A stretch of 64,000 bases of DNA from Methanomassiliicoccales archaeon LGM-DZ1 (GTDB taxonomy: Archaea > Thermoplasmatota > Thermoplasmata > Methanomassiliicoccales > Methanomethylophilaceae): contig CP115556.1 in assembly GCA_030168595.1 (NCBI GenBank), positions 434,001 to 498,000 on the forward strand. The letters run 5' to 3'. The notes beneath the pieces are model-generated. The model saw only the letters and a list, made by a program, of their open reading frames with translations. It did no database searches and was not told where the DNA came from. Positions 27,120 through 36,112 of this stretch are shown here, piece by piece. A program made the translations under genes and the position numbers. Each line of letters begins with the position of its first letter. Position 1 is the stretch's first letter.

Positions 27120-28346
27120 TCAGGATGCGTACTCCGCGTTGATGCGGACATAATCGTAGGTGAGGTCGCAGCCCCAGCCGGTGGCCTTCCCGTTGCCCAC
27201 TCCGAGGTCGAGCTGGAAGATGACCTCCTTGTTGTCCATGGCCATCCTCACGACCTCGACGGACCTCTCCTCCTGGAACACCGGAGCGCCCGAATCGAGG
27301 ATGGGGACCTCCATGTCGCCGCCTTTGATGGTCAGGTGGACCTCGTCGAGGTTGAAGTTGACCCCGCTGTTCCCGAGGGCCATCATTATGCGCCCGTAGT
27401 TCGGGTCGGCGCCGAAGATGGCGGCCTTCACGAGCGGGGAGTTGATGATGGTCTTGACGACCTTGCGGGCGTCGGAGTCGCTCTCGGCCCCGGTGACCTC
27501 CACGGTGACGAGCTTGCTGGCACCTTCTCCGTCCATGGCGATGGTCTTGGCGATCTTGGTCATGACCATGCGCAGGGCGTCGGCGAAGGCCGGGTCGTCG
27601 TCGGCCGCCTCGCCCCCGGCGAGGCCGTTGGCGAGCATCAGGCAGGTGTCGTTGGTGGACTGGTCGCCGTCCACGGACACCATGTTGAGGGAATCGTCGA
27701 GGATCTGCTGGAACGTGTCCTGGAACTTGGGGGTCAGGACCGCGTCGGTGGTGATCATCGTCAGCGTGGTCCCGTGGAGCACCTTCAGGTGGGGCGCGAT
27801 CATGCCGCTGCCTTTGGAGATCGCGGACACGTAGACCAGGGTGCCGTCGCCCAGGCGGACGCGGACCGAGCATTCCTTCTTCACGGTGTCGGTGGTCATG
27901 ATGGCCTCGCAGAGCAGGCCGTCCGCCTCGCGGCCGACGTCGAGCTGCCTGGCGGCCTTGGAGATGCCGTACTGGATCTTGTGCATGTCCATGAAGCGGC
28001 CGATGAGGCCGGTGGACATGACCCCCACCTGAGTCGGCTCGAGGTTGAGCTCGGCAGCGACCGCCCTCTGCATGGTCTCCGCATCCTCCAGGCCGCGGCG
28101 GCCGGTGAGGGCGTTCGCGTTCCCGCTGTTGACGACCACGGCCGACAGCTTGGGGGAGTTCTGCTTCATCATGAGCTGCACGGGCGCCGCCTTGACCTTG
28201 TTGGAGGTGAACGCCTTGAACGCAGTCGCCGGGACCTCGGAATAGAGGAGCCCCAGGTCGAGGGAGCGGTACTTGACTCCGCTGTGCACCCCGGCCGCTT
28301 TGAAACCCTGGGGGGTCGTTATGCCCCCGTCGATAATCTCTACCAT
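27120..28346 (-). CDS. argJ: glutamate N-acetyltransferase/ornithine acetyltransferase
   Basis: A 408-residue self-processing enzyme that recycles the acetyl group from acetylornithine to glutamate. The segment KGSGMIAP...TTLTMITTDA marks the autocleavage region. The family's ATML site is GTTL here, keeping the nucleophilic Thr but changing the residue before it. Relative to the usual spacing, about four residues are inserted between MIAP and the site. The C-terminal YDYVRINAEYAS is typical. It sits between argC and argB on one transcript. Confidence 0.93.
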   Translation of the reverse strand: MVEIIDGGITTPQGFKAAGVHSGVKYRSLDLGLLYSEVPATAFKAFTSNKVKAAPVQLMMKQNSPKLSAVVVNSGNANALTGRRGLEDAETMQRAVAAELNLEPTQVGVMSTGLIGRFMDMHKIQYGISKAARQLDVGREADGLLCEAIMTTDTVKKECSVRVRLGDGTLVYVSAISKGSGMIAPHLKVLHGTTLTMITTDAVLTPKFQDTFQQILDDSLNMVSVDGDQSTNDTCLMLANGLAGGEAADDDPAFADALRMVMTKIAKTIAMDGEGASKLVTVEVTGAESDSDARKVVKTIINSPLVKAAIFGADPNYGRIMMALGNSGVNFNLDEVHLTIKGGDMEVPILDSGAPVFQEERSVEVVRMAMDNKEVIFQLDLGVGNGKATGWGCDLTYDYVRINAEYAS

Positions 28347-28352
28347 TTCAAT

Positions 28353-29375
28353 TCACACTCCGAGACCCGGGAAGTCGAGGCCGTCGGACTCCGGCAGCCC
28401 CAGCATCAGGTTCATGTTCTGCACGGCCTGCCCGGACGCCCCCTTGACGAGGTTGTCGAGCACGCCGAAGGCGACCAGGCGGTCCCCGTCCAGTCTGACG
28501 GCCCCCACCTGGGCATGGTTGGACCCGACGACATCGCGGATCGACGGGTTCTCCACATAGTGCACGAAGCGCTCCTTCCCGTACTGCGCCTCGTACACTG
28601 CGTCTATGTCCTCCTGCGGCGCGCCGTCCCTGAGCCTCATGTAGCAGGCCGAGATGATCCCACGGACGATCGGGACCAGGTTGGGGACGAAGGCAATGTC
28701 GCAGCCGGTCCCCGCGAACATCCCGACGGCCATGTCCATCTCCGGCTGGTGGCGGTGGGTCCCCACTTTGTACGGGATGACCGATTCGCCGCAGTACGGA
28801 TGATGGAGGCGGGGGGACGGCGTCATGCCGGCCCCGGACGTCCCGCTCTTCCCGTCTACGAAGACGTCGGGGAAGACGAGGCCCGACTTCATGATCGGGG
28901 CTATCGCGAGTATCGCGGAGGTGGCGAAGCAGCCCGGGTTGGCCACCAGGCCCGCCCCCTTGATATTGTTGCGGAAGAGCTCCGGGAGCCCGTAGACGGC
29001 CTCCTTCATGCCCTCCGGGTCGGTATGCTCCTTGCCGTAGTACTTCTGATAGAGGGCAGGGTCGCTGAAGCGGTAGTCCCCGGACAGGTCGATGCACTTG
29101 ATGCCCTGGGCGCGCAGGGCGGGGACCTCGTCCATGGCGACCCCGTAGGGGGTGGCCACCAGCACCAGGTCCAGGTCCTCGGTGTCCGAGATCTTCTCGG
29201 TGAACGAGATGTCGGTGTACCCCCTGAGGAACCCGTGGACCGACGAGACCTTCTTCCCGGCGTTCGAGCGGCTGGTGAGGGCCGCGAGCTCCACGTCGGG
29301 ATGCTTCACGAGAAGGCGGGACAGCTCGCTCCCCGTGTAACCAGTTCCTCCGATGATTCCAACCCTGTAGACCAT
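28353..29375 (-). CDS. argC: N-acetyl-gamma-glutamyl-phosphate reductase
   Basis: A 340-residue NADPH-dependent reductase, third step of arginine synthesis. The dinucleotide motif is GIIGGTGYTGSELSRLL, the catalytic Cys lies in ANPGCFATSA, and the conserved GTHRHQPEM is present. ATG 29375 is first in argC-J-B-D. The promoter (TATTTTTAACC, about 29418-29430) gives a leader of roughly 25 nt. A nine-base inverted repeat flanks that TATA element. An extension to 29525 would cross the promoter. Confidence 0.94.
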   Translation of the reverse strand: MVYRVGIIGGTGYTGSELSRLLVKHPDVELAALTSRSNAGKKVSSVHGFLRGYTDISFTEKISDTEDLDLVLVATPYGVAMDEVPALRAQGIKCIDLSGDYRFSDPALYQKYYGKEHTDPEGMKEAVYGLPELFRNNIKGAGLVANPGCFATSAILAIAPIMKSGLVFPDVFVDGKSGTSGAGMTPSPRLHHPYCGESVIPYKVGTHRHQPEMDMAVGMFAGTGCDIAFVPNLVPIVRGIISACYMRLRDGAPQEDIDAVYEAQYGKERFVHYVENPSIRDVVGSNHAQVGAVRLDGDRLVAFGVLDNLVKGASGQAVQNMNLMLGLPESDGLDFPGLGV

Positions 29376-29408
29376 GGCCGTTCCCTGCTTCCGATGATGG
29401 AAGACCAC

Positions 29409-29460
29409 TTCCGACAGGGTTAAAAATATGATGTCTGAAAAACGACACATTCTGTCGGAA
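29409..29460. promoter_or_regulatory. inverted repeat flanking the argC TATA box
   Basis: TTCCGACAG (29409-29417) and CTGTCGGAA (29452-29460) are a perfect 9-bp inverted repeat with 34 bp between them. The argC TATA element lies inside. The site is upstream of both divergent arginine operons and is a strong candidate for an arginine-responsive operator. Confidence 0.55.
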
Positions 29461-29612
29461 CCGTCAGAACTGCGACGGCACCGACGGTATGTCGACCTGA
29501 GATTCCCAGGGAGACAGAAAAGCACCCCTGCCCGGACGCGGCCCCGGAAGAGCCCCGCGCATGCGCGCGCATCGGCTATCTATAAATGAAAAGACGCTAT
29601 GGTCTGGAACAT

Positions 29613-30905
29613 ATGGCAGCAGCTAAAGCGGCTAAGAAGGAGCAGGCGAAGAAAGGCACCGCCGGCAAGGCCGGGGAATCCGGAAGGGACAAGGTCGTCC
29701 TCGCGTACTCCGGAGGACTGGACACTTCCGTTGACATCCACTGGCTCTCGGAGAACTACAACGTAGACGTCGTCGCGGTCTCCGTAGATGTCGGCCAGCC
29801 CAAGGCCGAGGACGACATCATCGCCCGCGCCAAAAGGAACGGGGCGGTGGACGCCATGTTCATCGACGTGAGGAAGGAGTTCGTCGAGAACTACGTATGG
29901 CCGCTGGTCAAGGCTAACGGCCTGTACCAGGACGTCTACCCCCTCAGCACCGCCATCGCCAGGCCCCTGATGGCCAAGACGCTGGTCGAGGTCGCCGAGA
30001 AAGTGGGCGCGAAGTACATCGCCCACGGATGCACCGGGAAGGGGAACGACCAGGTCCGCTTCGACGCGGGCATCGTCGCCCAGAACCCCGACCTCAAGAT
30101 CCTGGCCCCGCAGAGGGAATGGGTCGTCAGCAGGGACGAGGAGATCGACTACGCCGCCGAGCACGGCATCGAGATCAAGGCCAAGAAGAACAGCCCCTAC
30201 TCCAGGGACGAGAACCTCTGGGGCGCCAGCTGCGAGTGCGGAGCGCTCGAGGACGCCTGGAGCGAGCCTCCTGCCGGCGTGTGGGCGCACACCGTCGACC
30301 CTGATAAGGCCCCCGACGAGCCGACCTACATCGAGATCGGCTTCGAGAAGGGCGTCCCGGTGTCCCTGAACGGGAAGAAGACCGACGGGGTCACGCTCAT
30401 CGAGAAGCTCGACAAGATCGCCGGGGACAATGGCGTGGGGAGGATCGACCACGTCGAGGACAGGCTCGTCGGCATAAAGAGCCGCGAGACCTACGAGTGC
30501 CCTGCGGCCGTCGTCATCATCGCGGCGCACAAAGCGATGGAGGCCATGTGCCTGCAGCGCGAGGTGCTCGACTTCAAGAGGATCGTCGAGCAGAAGTTCA
30601 CCCGCATCGTCTATGACGGCCAGTGGTTCGGCGGCCTCAGGGAGCCCGTCAACGCCTTCATCGACAAGACGCAGGAATACGTCACCGGCACGGTGCGCGT
30701 GAAGCTCTACAAGGGCAGCGTCACCGTGGTCGGGAGGAAGAGCCCCGTGTCCCTCTACGACCAGGGCCTGGCCACCTACTCCAAGGACACCGTCGACACC
30801 TTCGACCACAAGGCCGCGATGGGGTTCATCTACGTCTGGGGCCTGCCCGATCAGACCGCGGCCAGGGCGCATGCCGGCGCCAAAGGCAAGAGCAAGAAGC
30901 AGTGA
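29613..30905 (+). CDS. argG: argininosuccinate synthase
   Basis: A 430-residue ligase joining citrulline and aspartate at the cost of ATP. The PP-loop is VVLAYSGGLDTSV. Further marks are AHGCTGKGNDQVRF and KKNSPYSRDENLWG. ATG 29613 is about 28 nt downstream of CTATAAATG, giving a leaderless start. The first 25 residues are a Lys/Ala-rich extension (MAAAKAAKKEQAKKG...) before the family's usual start, an oddity with no known role. The argH gene follows after 6 nt. Confidence 0.95.
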   Translation: MAAAKAAKKEQAKKGTAGKAGESGRDKVVLAYSGGLDTSVDIHWLSENYNVDVVAVSVDVGQPKAEDDIIARAKRNGAVDAMFIDVRKEFVENYVWPLVKANGLYQDVYPLSTAIARPLMAKTLVEVAEKVGAKYIAHGCTGKGNDQVRFDAGIVAQNPDLKILAPQREWVVSRDEEIDYAAEHGIEIKAKKNSPYSRDENLWGASCECGALEDAWSEPPAGVWAHTVDPDKAPDEPTYIEIGFEKGVPVSLNGKKTDGVTLIEKLDKIAGDNGVGRIDHVEDRLVGIKSRETYECPAAVVIIAAHKAMEAMCLQREVLDFKRIVEQKFTRIVYDGQWFGGLREPVNAFIDKTQEYVTGTVRVKLYKGSVTVVGRKSPVSLYDQGLATYSKDTVDTFDHKAAMGFIYVWGLPDQTAARAHAGAKGKSKKQ

Positions 30906-30911
30906 TCTGAG

Positions 30912-32360
30912 ATGCCCGGGAAGGCACTTTGGTCAGGAAGGTTCAAGGACGGGATGGACAGCGGGACGCTGGCCTTCACCTCCTCGGTCGAGATCGACTC
31001 CAGGATGGCGTTCTACGACATCATGGGGTCCCTCGCCCATGTGAGCATGCTGAAAGCATGCCGCATCATACCCGCCGACGACGCGGACTCGATCACGGCC
31101 GGCCTCAGGAAGCTGGCCGGCGACCTGGCGGCCGGGAAGCTCGAGATGGACTACGGCCTGGAGGACGTCCATACCAATATCGAGGTCAAGCTGACCGACA
31201 TGATCGGCCCGGCGGGCGGCAAGTTGCACACCGGGAGGAGCAGGAACGACCAGGTGGCCGTGGATTACAGGATGTACCTCCGGGACGCCGCCCTCGGCGC
31301 CGTGGACGCCATATCCTCGCTGATCCGCGCGCTGCAGGACGTTGCCTCGAAGAACCGCGACGTCATCCTCCCCGGATACACGCATATGCAGCACGCCCAG
31401 CCGGTGACGCTCGCCCAGCACATGCTGGCGCATGCGTTCAGGCTCGGCAGGGACTCCGACCGCTTCCTGGACGCCCTCGACAGGATGGACAGATGCCCGC
31501 TGGGGGCGGCCGCCCTCGCCGGCACCACCTACCCGATCGACAGGAAGATGACCTCCGACCTCCTCGGCTTCCGCGACCCCACCGAGAACTCGATGGACTC
31601 GGTCGCCTCCCGCGACCATGTGACGGAGATCGCCTTCGACTGCGCCATGGCGGCGGTCTCGATGTCCTCGCTCGCCGAGGAGCTGGTCCTGTGGAACACC
31701 CAGGAGTTCGGGTTCGTCGAGATGGACGACAGGTACTCCACGGGCTCGTCCATCATGCCGCAGAAGAAGAACCCCGACATCTGCGAGCTCGTCCGCGGGA
31801 GGACCGGCATCTCGGTGGGAGCGGTCATGAACATGCTCACCGAGACCAAAGGGCTCCCGCTGTCCTACAACCGCGACCTCCAGGAGGACAAGCGCCCCGT
31901 CATGGACGCCCTCGATACCGTCGTAGCCTGCGCGCGCATGATGGCGAACGTCGTCTCGACGCTGAAGTTCAACGAGAGCAGGATGCTCGAAGCGACGAAG
32001 TCCGGGTTCATCAACGCCACCGACCTCGCCGATTACCTGGTCACCAAAGGCGTCCCGTTCAGGGAGGCCCACGGCATCGTCGGGGCGGCCGTGAGGTACT
32101 GCATCGAGAAGAAGACCGTCCTCGACAACCTCACCCTCGACGAATTCAGGAAGTTCTCGCCCCTCATCGACAGCGATGTCTTCGCGTCCATCTCCGTGAA
32201 GAACTGCGTGGAGAGGAGGGACTCCTACGGAGGCACCTCCCCCGCATCCACTGATGTGGAGCTGACCCTGTCCATGCAGGACAGCATGCGCCGCGAGGAG
32301 ACCGTCCGCGCCAAGAACGCGCTCATCGAGAGCTGCTGGAAGAAACTTCTCGGCGAGTGA
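30912..32360 (+). CDS. argH: argininosuccinate lyase
   Basis: A 482-residue fumarase-superfamily enzyme giving arginine and fumarate. It shows KLHTGRSRNDQVAVD, the TxxH motif region GYTHMQHAQPVTLAQ and the signature GSSIMPQKKNPD containing the catalytic Ser. It is co-transcribed with argG (6-nt gap). Its length is slightly above the 460-residue norm. A short hairpin follows the stop. Confidence 0.95.
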   Translation: MPGKALWSGRFKDGMDSGTLAFTSSVEIDSRMAFYDIMGSLAHVSMLKACRIIPADDADSITAGLRKLAGDLAAGKLEMDYGLEDVHTNIEVKLTDMIGPAGGKLHTGRSRNDQVAVDYRMYLRDAALGAVDAISSLIRALQDVASKNRDVILPGYTHMQHAQPVTLAQHMLAHAFRLGRDSDRFLDALDRMDRCPLGAAALAGTTYPIDRKMTSDLLGFRDPTENSMDSVASRDHVTEIAFDCAMAAVSMSSLAEELVLWNTQEFGFVEMDDRYSTGSSIMPQKKNPDICELVRGRTGISVGAVMNMLTETKGLPLSYNRDLQEDKRPVMDALDTVVACARMMANVVSTLKFNESRMLEATKSGFINATDLADYLVTKGVPFREAHGIVGAAVRYCIEKKTVLDNLTLDEFRKFSPLIDSDVFASISVKNCVERRDSYGGTSPASTDVELTLSMQDSMRREETVRAKNALIESCWKKLLGE

Positions 32361-32361
32361 T

Positions 32362-32377
32362 CGGGCCTCCGGGCCCG
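32362..32377 (+). terminator. argGH terminator-like hairpin
   Basis: CGGGCC (32362-32367) pairs with GGCCCG (32372-32377), directly after the argH stop. AT-rich sequence follows at 32387-32400. Confidence 0.35.
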
Positions 32378-32562
32378 TACCCCGCCATTAATTTACATTT
32401 TACATCAGCTTCGGCCGTATCCGATCAGACGGAAGACGGATCCGCGCACCCCTTGATTTCAATCATTTTTTGACGGGATTCTCTGTCAGTGAAGAGCTTG
32501 TAGGAACAGAAATGGCCCGAAGGCGAAAGAGCCAGCATAGGAAAAAGGAGGAAGAAGTTTGC

Positions 32563-32590
32563 GGGCCCGCCCCCTTCCGAAGGCGGGCCC
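32563..32590 (-). terminator. metY terminator hairpin
   Basis: A perfect 9-bp stem, GGGCCCGCC (32563-32571) with GGCGGGCCC (32582-32590), lies just past the metY stop at 32598. The 205 bases between argH and this point hold no gene I can support. Confidence 0.45.
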
Positions 32591-32597
32591 GGCGGGA

Positions 32598-33983
32598 TCA
32601 GTTGCCGAAGACCTTCTTGAATCCGGCGTCGAGGTCCGCGATGAGGTCCTTGACGTTCTCGGCCCCGATGGAGATCCTGACGGTCGTCGGGTAGATGTGG
32701 ATCTTCGCGAGCTCCTCCTCGGTCAGCTCCGAGTGGGTGGTCGACGAGGGGTGGATGATGAGGGACTTCTCATCTGCGACGTTGGCCAGGAGGCTGAAGA
32801 GAGTGAGGCTCTCGGTCAGCTTCTGCGCCTGCTCGCCGGTGCCGTTGACCTCAAAGGTGAAGATCGACGCGGCGCCGTTGGGGAAGTACTTCTCATACAG
32901 CGCGTGGGTCGGGGTGTTCGGGAGGGAGGGGTGGCTGACGTACTTGACGTGCGGGTTCTGGGACAGCCACTTGGCGATTATGAGCGAGTTCTCGACCTGC
33001 CTGTCGACACGGAGCGAGAGGGACTCGAGGGACACCAGCAGCGCGAAGGCGGTAACAGGCGAGATGGTCGAGCCGGTGTCGCGGAGGAGGATGGCCCTTA
33101 TCCAGGTGACGAACGCGCCGGGGCCGAGGTCGGCGAAGACCAGGCCGTGGTAGGACGGGTTAGGCTGGGTGAGGTTAGAGTACCTGCCGTACGCTTTCCA
33201 GTCGGTCTTCCCGCTCTCGATGATGACGCCGGCGATGACGGTACCGTGGCCGGAGATGAACTTGGTCGCGGACTCGACGACGATGTCGGCACCGTGCTCC
33301 AGGGGCCTGAACAGGTAGGGGGTGGCGAAGGTGTTGTCGACGACGAACGCGATCTTGTGCTTGTGGGCGATCTCGGCGATGGCGTCGACATCGGTCACAT
33401 CGGAGTTGGGGTTCCCGAAGGTCTCGGCATAGATGACCTTGGTCTTGTCGTTGATCTTGGACTCCAGGTCGGCGAGGTCGGTCGGGTCGAAGTACTGAGT
33501 GGTGATCCCGTAGTTGTCCTTCAGGGTGTAGGTGAACAGGTTGATGGTCCCGCCGTAGAGGTTGTCGGCAGCCAGAATCTCATCCCCGGAAAGTGCCAGA
33601 GCAGTGACGGCGTAGGTCACGGCGGCTGCTCCGGATGCGACGGCGAGGGCAGCGGCGCCTCCCTCGAGGGCGGCGATCCTGTCCTCGAAAACGGACTGGG
33701 TCGTGTTGGTGAGCCTGCCGTAGATGTTTCCGCCTTCCTTGAGCGCGAACCTGTTGTACGCCTGCTTCGAGTCCTTGAAGACGTACGAGGAGGTCAGATA
33801 TATCGGGACGGCCCTGGAAGAGTCCTCGGCGGGCTTCTCCTGGCCCTTGTGGATCTGGATGGTCTCGAACCTGTACCCCTGGGGGTTCAGGGGTCCGGCA
33901 GGGACATCGTGGGCGTCATCTACGCGGAAGGGTTTGCTTTCAATCTCTTTCTCATCTTTCTTTCCGAACAGTGCCATATTCAT
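32598..33983 (-). CDS. metY: O-acetylhomoserine sulfhydrylase
   Basis: A 461-residue Cys/Met-metabolism PLP enzyme making homocysteine from O-acetylhomoserine and sulfide. The PLP Lys lies in VESATKFISGHG, with YGRLTNTTQSVFEDRIAALE and DNTFATPYLFRP also characteristic. ATG 33983 follows AAGGAG by 5 nt; ATG 33977 is possible. The first 30 residues (MNMALFGKKDEKEIESK...) are a charged extension not needed for the fold and resemble the starts of three unrelated genes here. With metA it forms a direct-sulfhydrylation route to methionine. Confidence 0.93.
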   Translation of the reverse strand: MNMALFGKKDEKEIESKPFRVDDAHDVPAGPLNPQGYRFETIQIHKGQEKPAEDSSRAVPIYLTSSYVFKDSKQAYNRFALKEGGNIYGRLTNTTQSVFEDRIAALEGGAAALAVASGAAAVTYAVTALALSGDEILAADNLYGGTINLFTYTLKDNYGITTQYFDPTDLADLESKINDKTKVIYAETFGNPNSDVTDVDAIAEIAHKHKIAFVVDNTFATPYLFRPLEHGADIVVESATKFISGHGTVIAGVIIESGKTDWKAYGRYSNLTQPNPSYHGLVFADLGPGAFVTWIRAILLRDTGSTISPVTAFALLVSLESLSLRVDRQVENSLIIAKWLSQNPHVKYVSHPSLPNTPTHALYEKYFPNGAASIFTFEVNGTGEQAQKLTESLTLFSLLANVADEKSLIIHPSSTTHSELTEEELAKIHIYPTTVRISIGAENVKDLIADLDAGFKKVFGN

Positions 33984-34107
33984 GTCTCCTTTCAGGCAGC
34001 CTCTTGCTGCTTCTGATGGATATTATGATATTCCTAACTACTTATTATCTATTGTTAATATAATTCGATTGGGAATAAAACGTGAATTTTATTCTTATCG
34101 TGCCCGT

Positions 34108-34488
34108 TTATTTCTTCGGATGAAGGTCGAAAAGAATATCGTCGTCCTCCGTGATCTCGAAGCCGATCCCGGCCTTGGAGAGGATCTGGGACGTCCCCTC
34201 CTTGATCTTCGAGAGGTCCACTGCCTTGGGGTTGTAGCTCTGGAAATAGAACTCCTTGCGGTCGATCGGGAAGATCATCCTGATCCTCGCTTTCCTGATG
34301 TAGCCTTCCGGTTTGCGGTTCTCGGACAGATCGGACACGTTCATGTTCACGATCATCTGGAGCTCCTCGGCGTCCGGGACCTGGTCGGCCACGGTGAGCG
34401 CGGATACCAGCAGCTCCTCGAAAATCGGAGCGAGGTCCTTGTAATCGCTCTTGTCGTTCAGAATGAAGTGCACGCTGGTCTTTCCCAT
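34108..34488 (-). CDS. hypothetical protein, 126 aa
   Basis: I do not recognise this small soluble protein. It is acidic, predicted mixed alpha/beta, and begins MGKTSVHFILNDKSDYKDL. A GATAAATATCTAAA element at about 34510-34523 lies upstream of ATG 34488. It ends in TAA and appears monocistronic, between metY and thiDN. No catalytic or metal motifs are visible. Confidence 0.65.
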   Translation of the reverse strand: MGKTSVHFILNDKSDYKDLAPIFEELLVSALTVADQVPDAEELQMIVNMNVSDLSENRKPEGYIRKARIRMIFPIDRKEFYFQSYNPKAVDLSKIKEGTSQILSKAGIGFEITEDDDILFDLHPKK

Positions 34489-34649
34489 GCCCCGCCAATC
34501 CAGATTTAGATATTTATCCGCGATTGTAGACGTTTTCTTATAATAATAAAAGACGCGCCCGCGTATGCATTAAATGAATATCAGAATGCCCGCGCCGGCG
34601 GGGCCCACTGTTTAACTATATAAGATGCGAGCGGATAGGGCCGGATATT

Positions 34650-35936
34650 ATGAGAACAGCCTTATCGGTGGCAGGTTCGGACTCTGTGGGAGGCGCCGGC
34701 ATCCAGGCCGATGTCAAGGCCATGGCCTCCGTCGGGGTCCACGCCGCCACAGTCATCACCGCGGTCACAGCGCAGAACACCAGGGAGGTCACCAAGATCA
34801 TGCCCGTCCCAGCATCGATGGTCCAGGCGCAGCTCGATGCCGTCCTGAGCGACTGCGATGTGCGCGCGGTCAAGACCGGGATGCTATTCAGCGCCGAGAT
34901 CGTGGACACGGTGGCCGATGCCCTCGAAGACCACGATGTGCCGCTCATAGTGGACCCCGTCATGGTCGCCACTGTCGGCGCCAGCCTGCATGACGGTTCG
35001 TTCGTCAGAGCGATGAAGGAGAGGCTCCTCCCCATCGCCGAGCTCGTCACCCCTAACAGGCACGAGGCCGAGGTCCTCGCCGGCATGAGGATCGAGAACG
35101 AGGACGATGCCACCTACGCATGCGAGATAATCGGTAAGGAAGGCTCCGCCGTGCTCCTCAAGGGGGGTCACATGAACGACGCGAACGTCACGGATTACCT
35201 GTACGTCTCCTCCAGGATCAACAGGATAAGGAACCCCAGGCTCCCGTACCCTGCCGGCCATGGCTCCGGGTGCGTGCTGTCATCCTACATCACCGCCCAT
35301 ATGGCAAACGGCCTCGACCTCATGGCCTCCGTCCTGGAATCCAGGAAGATGATCCAGAAGTCCCTGGAGACCCAGTACTCCATAGGGAAGGGGGCCCCCA
35401 TCGTGAACGCCGCCGCCGGCATACCGGAAGCTCCCTGCGGGGACGGCGCCGATGTGCTGAAGGCTCTCGACGAGGCCGCCGCCGGGATCGCCTCCGAACT
35501 GCCGGCAGGATCCTTCCCGGAAGGGCTGAACATAGCCTATGCGAAGGAGGGCGCGGCAGGCCCCGAGGACATAGCTGCCTTCGACGGAGGTATCGTTCCC
35601 GGAAATGGGAAGCCGGCCGATGCCCGCTACGGGGCTGCAGAGCACATCTCGTTCGTGATCGCCGAGGCCATGAAGGCCGACCCCTCGGTCCGCTGCGCCG
35701 CCTGGTTCCGCTGCGATGAGGAGTTCGTCGAGAAGATGGAGGATGCCGGCCTGGAAGTCTCCCTGGTCAGGAAGAGGCACAGGAGCATCGCGGAGACAGT
35801 CAGGGAGGCTATCTCGGAGCACTCTCGCGGGTTCCCGGACGCCGTCGCCGACATCTCCGGGGACAGCGTGAAAGTGGACGTGCTCGGCAGGGACCCTGCT
35901 GACGTCCTCTCGAAGCTCTCCAAGATCTCGAACTGA
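34650..35936 (+). CDS. bifunctional HMP(-P) kinase/thiamine-phosphate synthase (ThiD-ThiN)
   Basis: A 428-residue fusion typical of archaea. Residues 1-250 are ThiD (SVAGSDSVGGAGIQADVKA, VDPVMVATVG, LLKGGHM, GHGSGCVLSS), phosphorylating hydroxymethylpyrimidine. Residues about 285-428 are ThiN (PEGLNIAYAKEGA, PADARYGAAEHISFV), joining pyrimidine and thiazole moieties. A leaderless ATG 34650 follows CTATATAAG by about 28 nt. A separate ThiE is encoded 3 kb away, so two thiamine-phosphate synthases of unrelated fold coexist. No TPP riboswitch was found upstream. Confidence 0.92.
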   Translation: MRTALSVAGSDSVGGAGIQADVKAMASVGVHAATVITAVTAQNTREVTKIMPVPASMVQAQLDAVLSDCDVRAVKTGMLFSAEIVDTVADALEDHDVPLIVDPVMVATVGASLHDGSFVRAMKERLLPIAELVTPNRHEAEVLAGMRIENEDDATYACEIIGKEGSAVLLKGGHMNDANVTDYLYVSSRINRIRNPRLPYPAGHGSGCVLSSYITAHMANGLDLMASVLESRKMIQKSLETQYSIGKGAPIVNAAAGIPEAPCGDGADVLKALDEAAAGIASELPAGSFPEGLNIAYAKEGAAGPEDIAAFDGGIVPGNGKPADARYGAAEHISFVIAEAMKADPSVRCAAWFRCDEEFVEKMEDAGLEVSLVRKRHRSIAETVREAISEHSRGFPDAVADISGDSVKVDVLGRDPADVLSKLSKISN

Positions 35937-35946
35937 AACCCCCTTA

Positions 35947-35974
35947 CGGCCGGGATATGCCCGGCCGCATTTTC
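35947..35974 (+). terminator. thiDN terminator
   Basis: CGGCCGGG (35947-35954) pairs with the following GCCCGGCCG (35959-35967) around an ATAT loop. CATTTTCC follows. Confidence 0.55.
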
Positions 35975-36047
35975 CATCATCTGAAAATTGGCGATGCGGG
36001 AATGGCTCCCGATCCTTCGTTCTGACAGGGTTTCATTCAAGGAATGG

Positions 36048-36103
36048 AAAAAAAGACCCGTCCGGCCGATGCCGGGACGGGATGGGCCCGGAATGTTCCG
36101 GGC
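36048..36103 (-). terminator. terminator of the membrane FKBP-like gene
   Basis: On the minus strand two hairpins follow the stop at 36113. The first is GGCCCGGAA-type (36084-36103). The second is CCCGTCC(C)GGC with GCCGGACGGG (36057-36081), followed by TCTTTTTTT (36048-36056), an intrinsic-like terminator. Confidence 0.55.
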
Positions 36104-36112
36104 CGAAAGGTT

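Noticed and set aside
26625-29423. A 932-codon plus-strand open frame across argB/argJ/argC
   Set aside because: Same antisense effect; it has low-complexity composition, no domain, and no promoter or ribosome-binding site of its own.
34489-34649. TPP riboswitch upstream of thiDN (or of thiM at 37.1 kb)
   Set aside because: No CUGAGA / CCUGAUCUGG-type core was found, and the start codons are leaderless.
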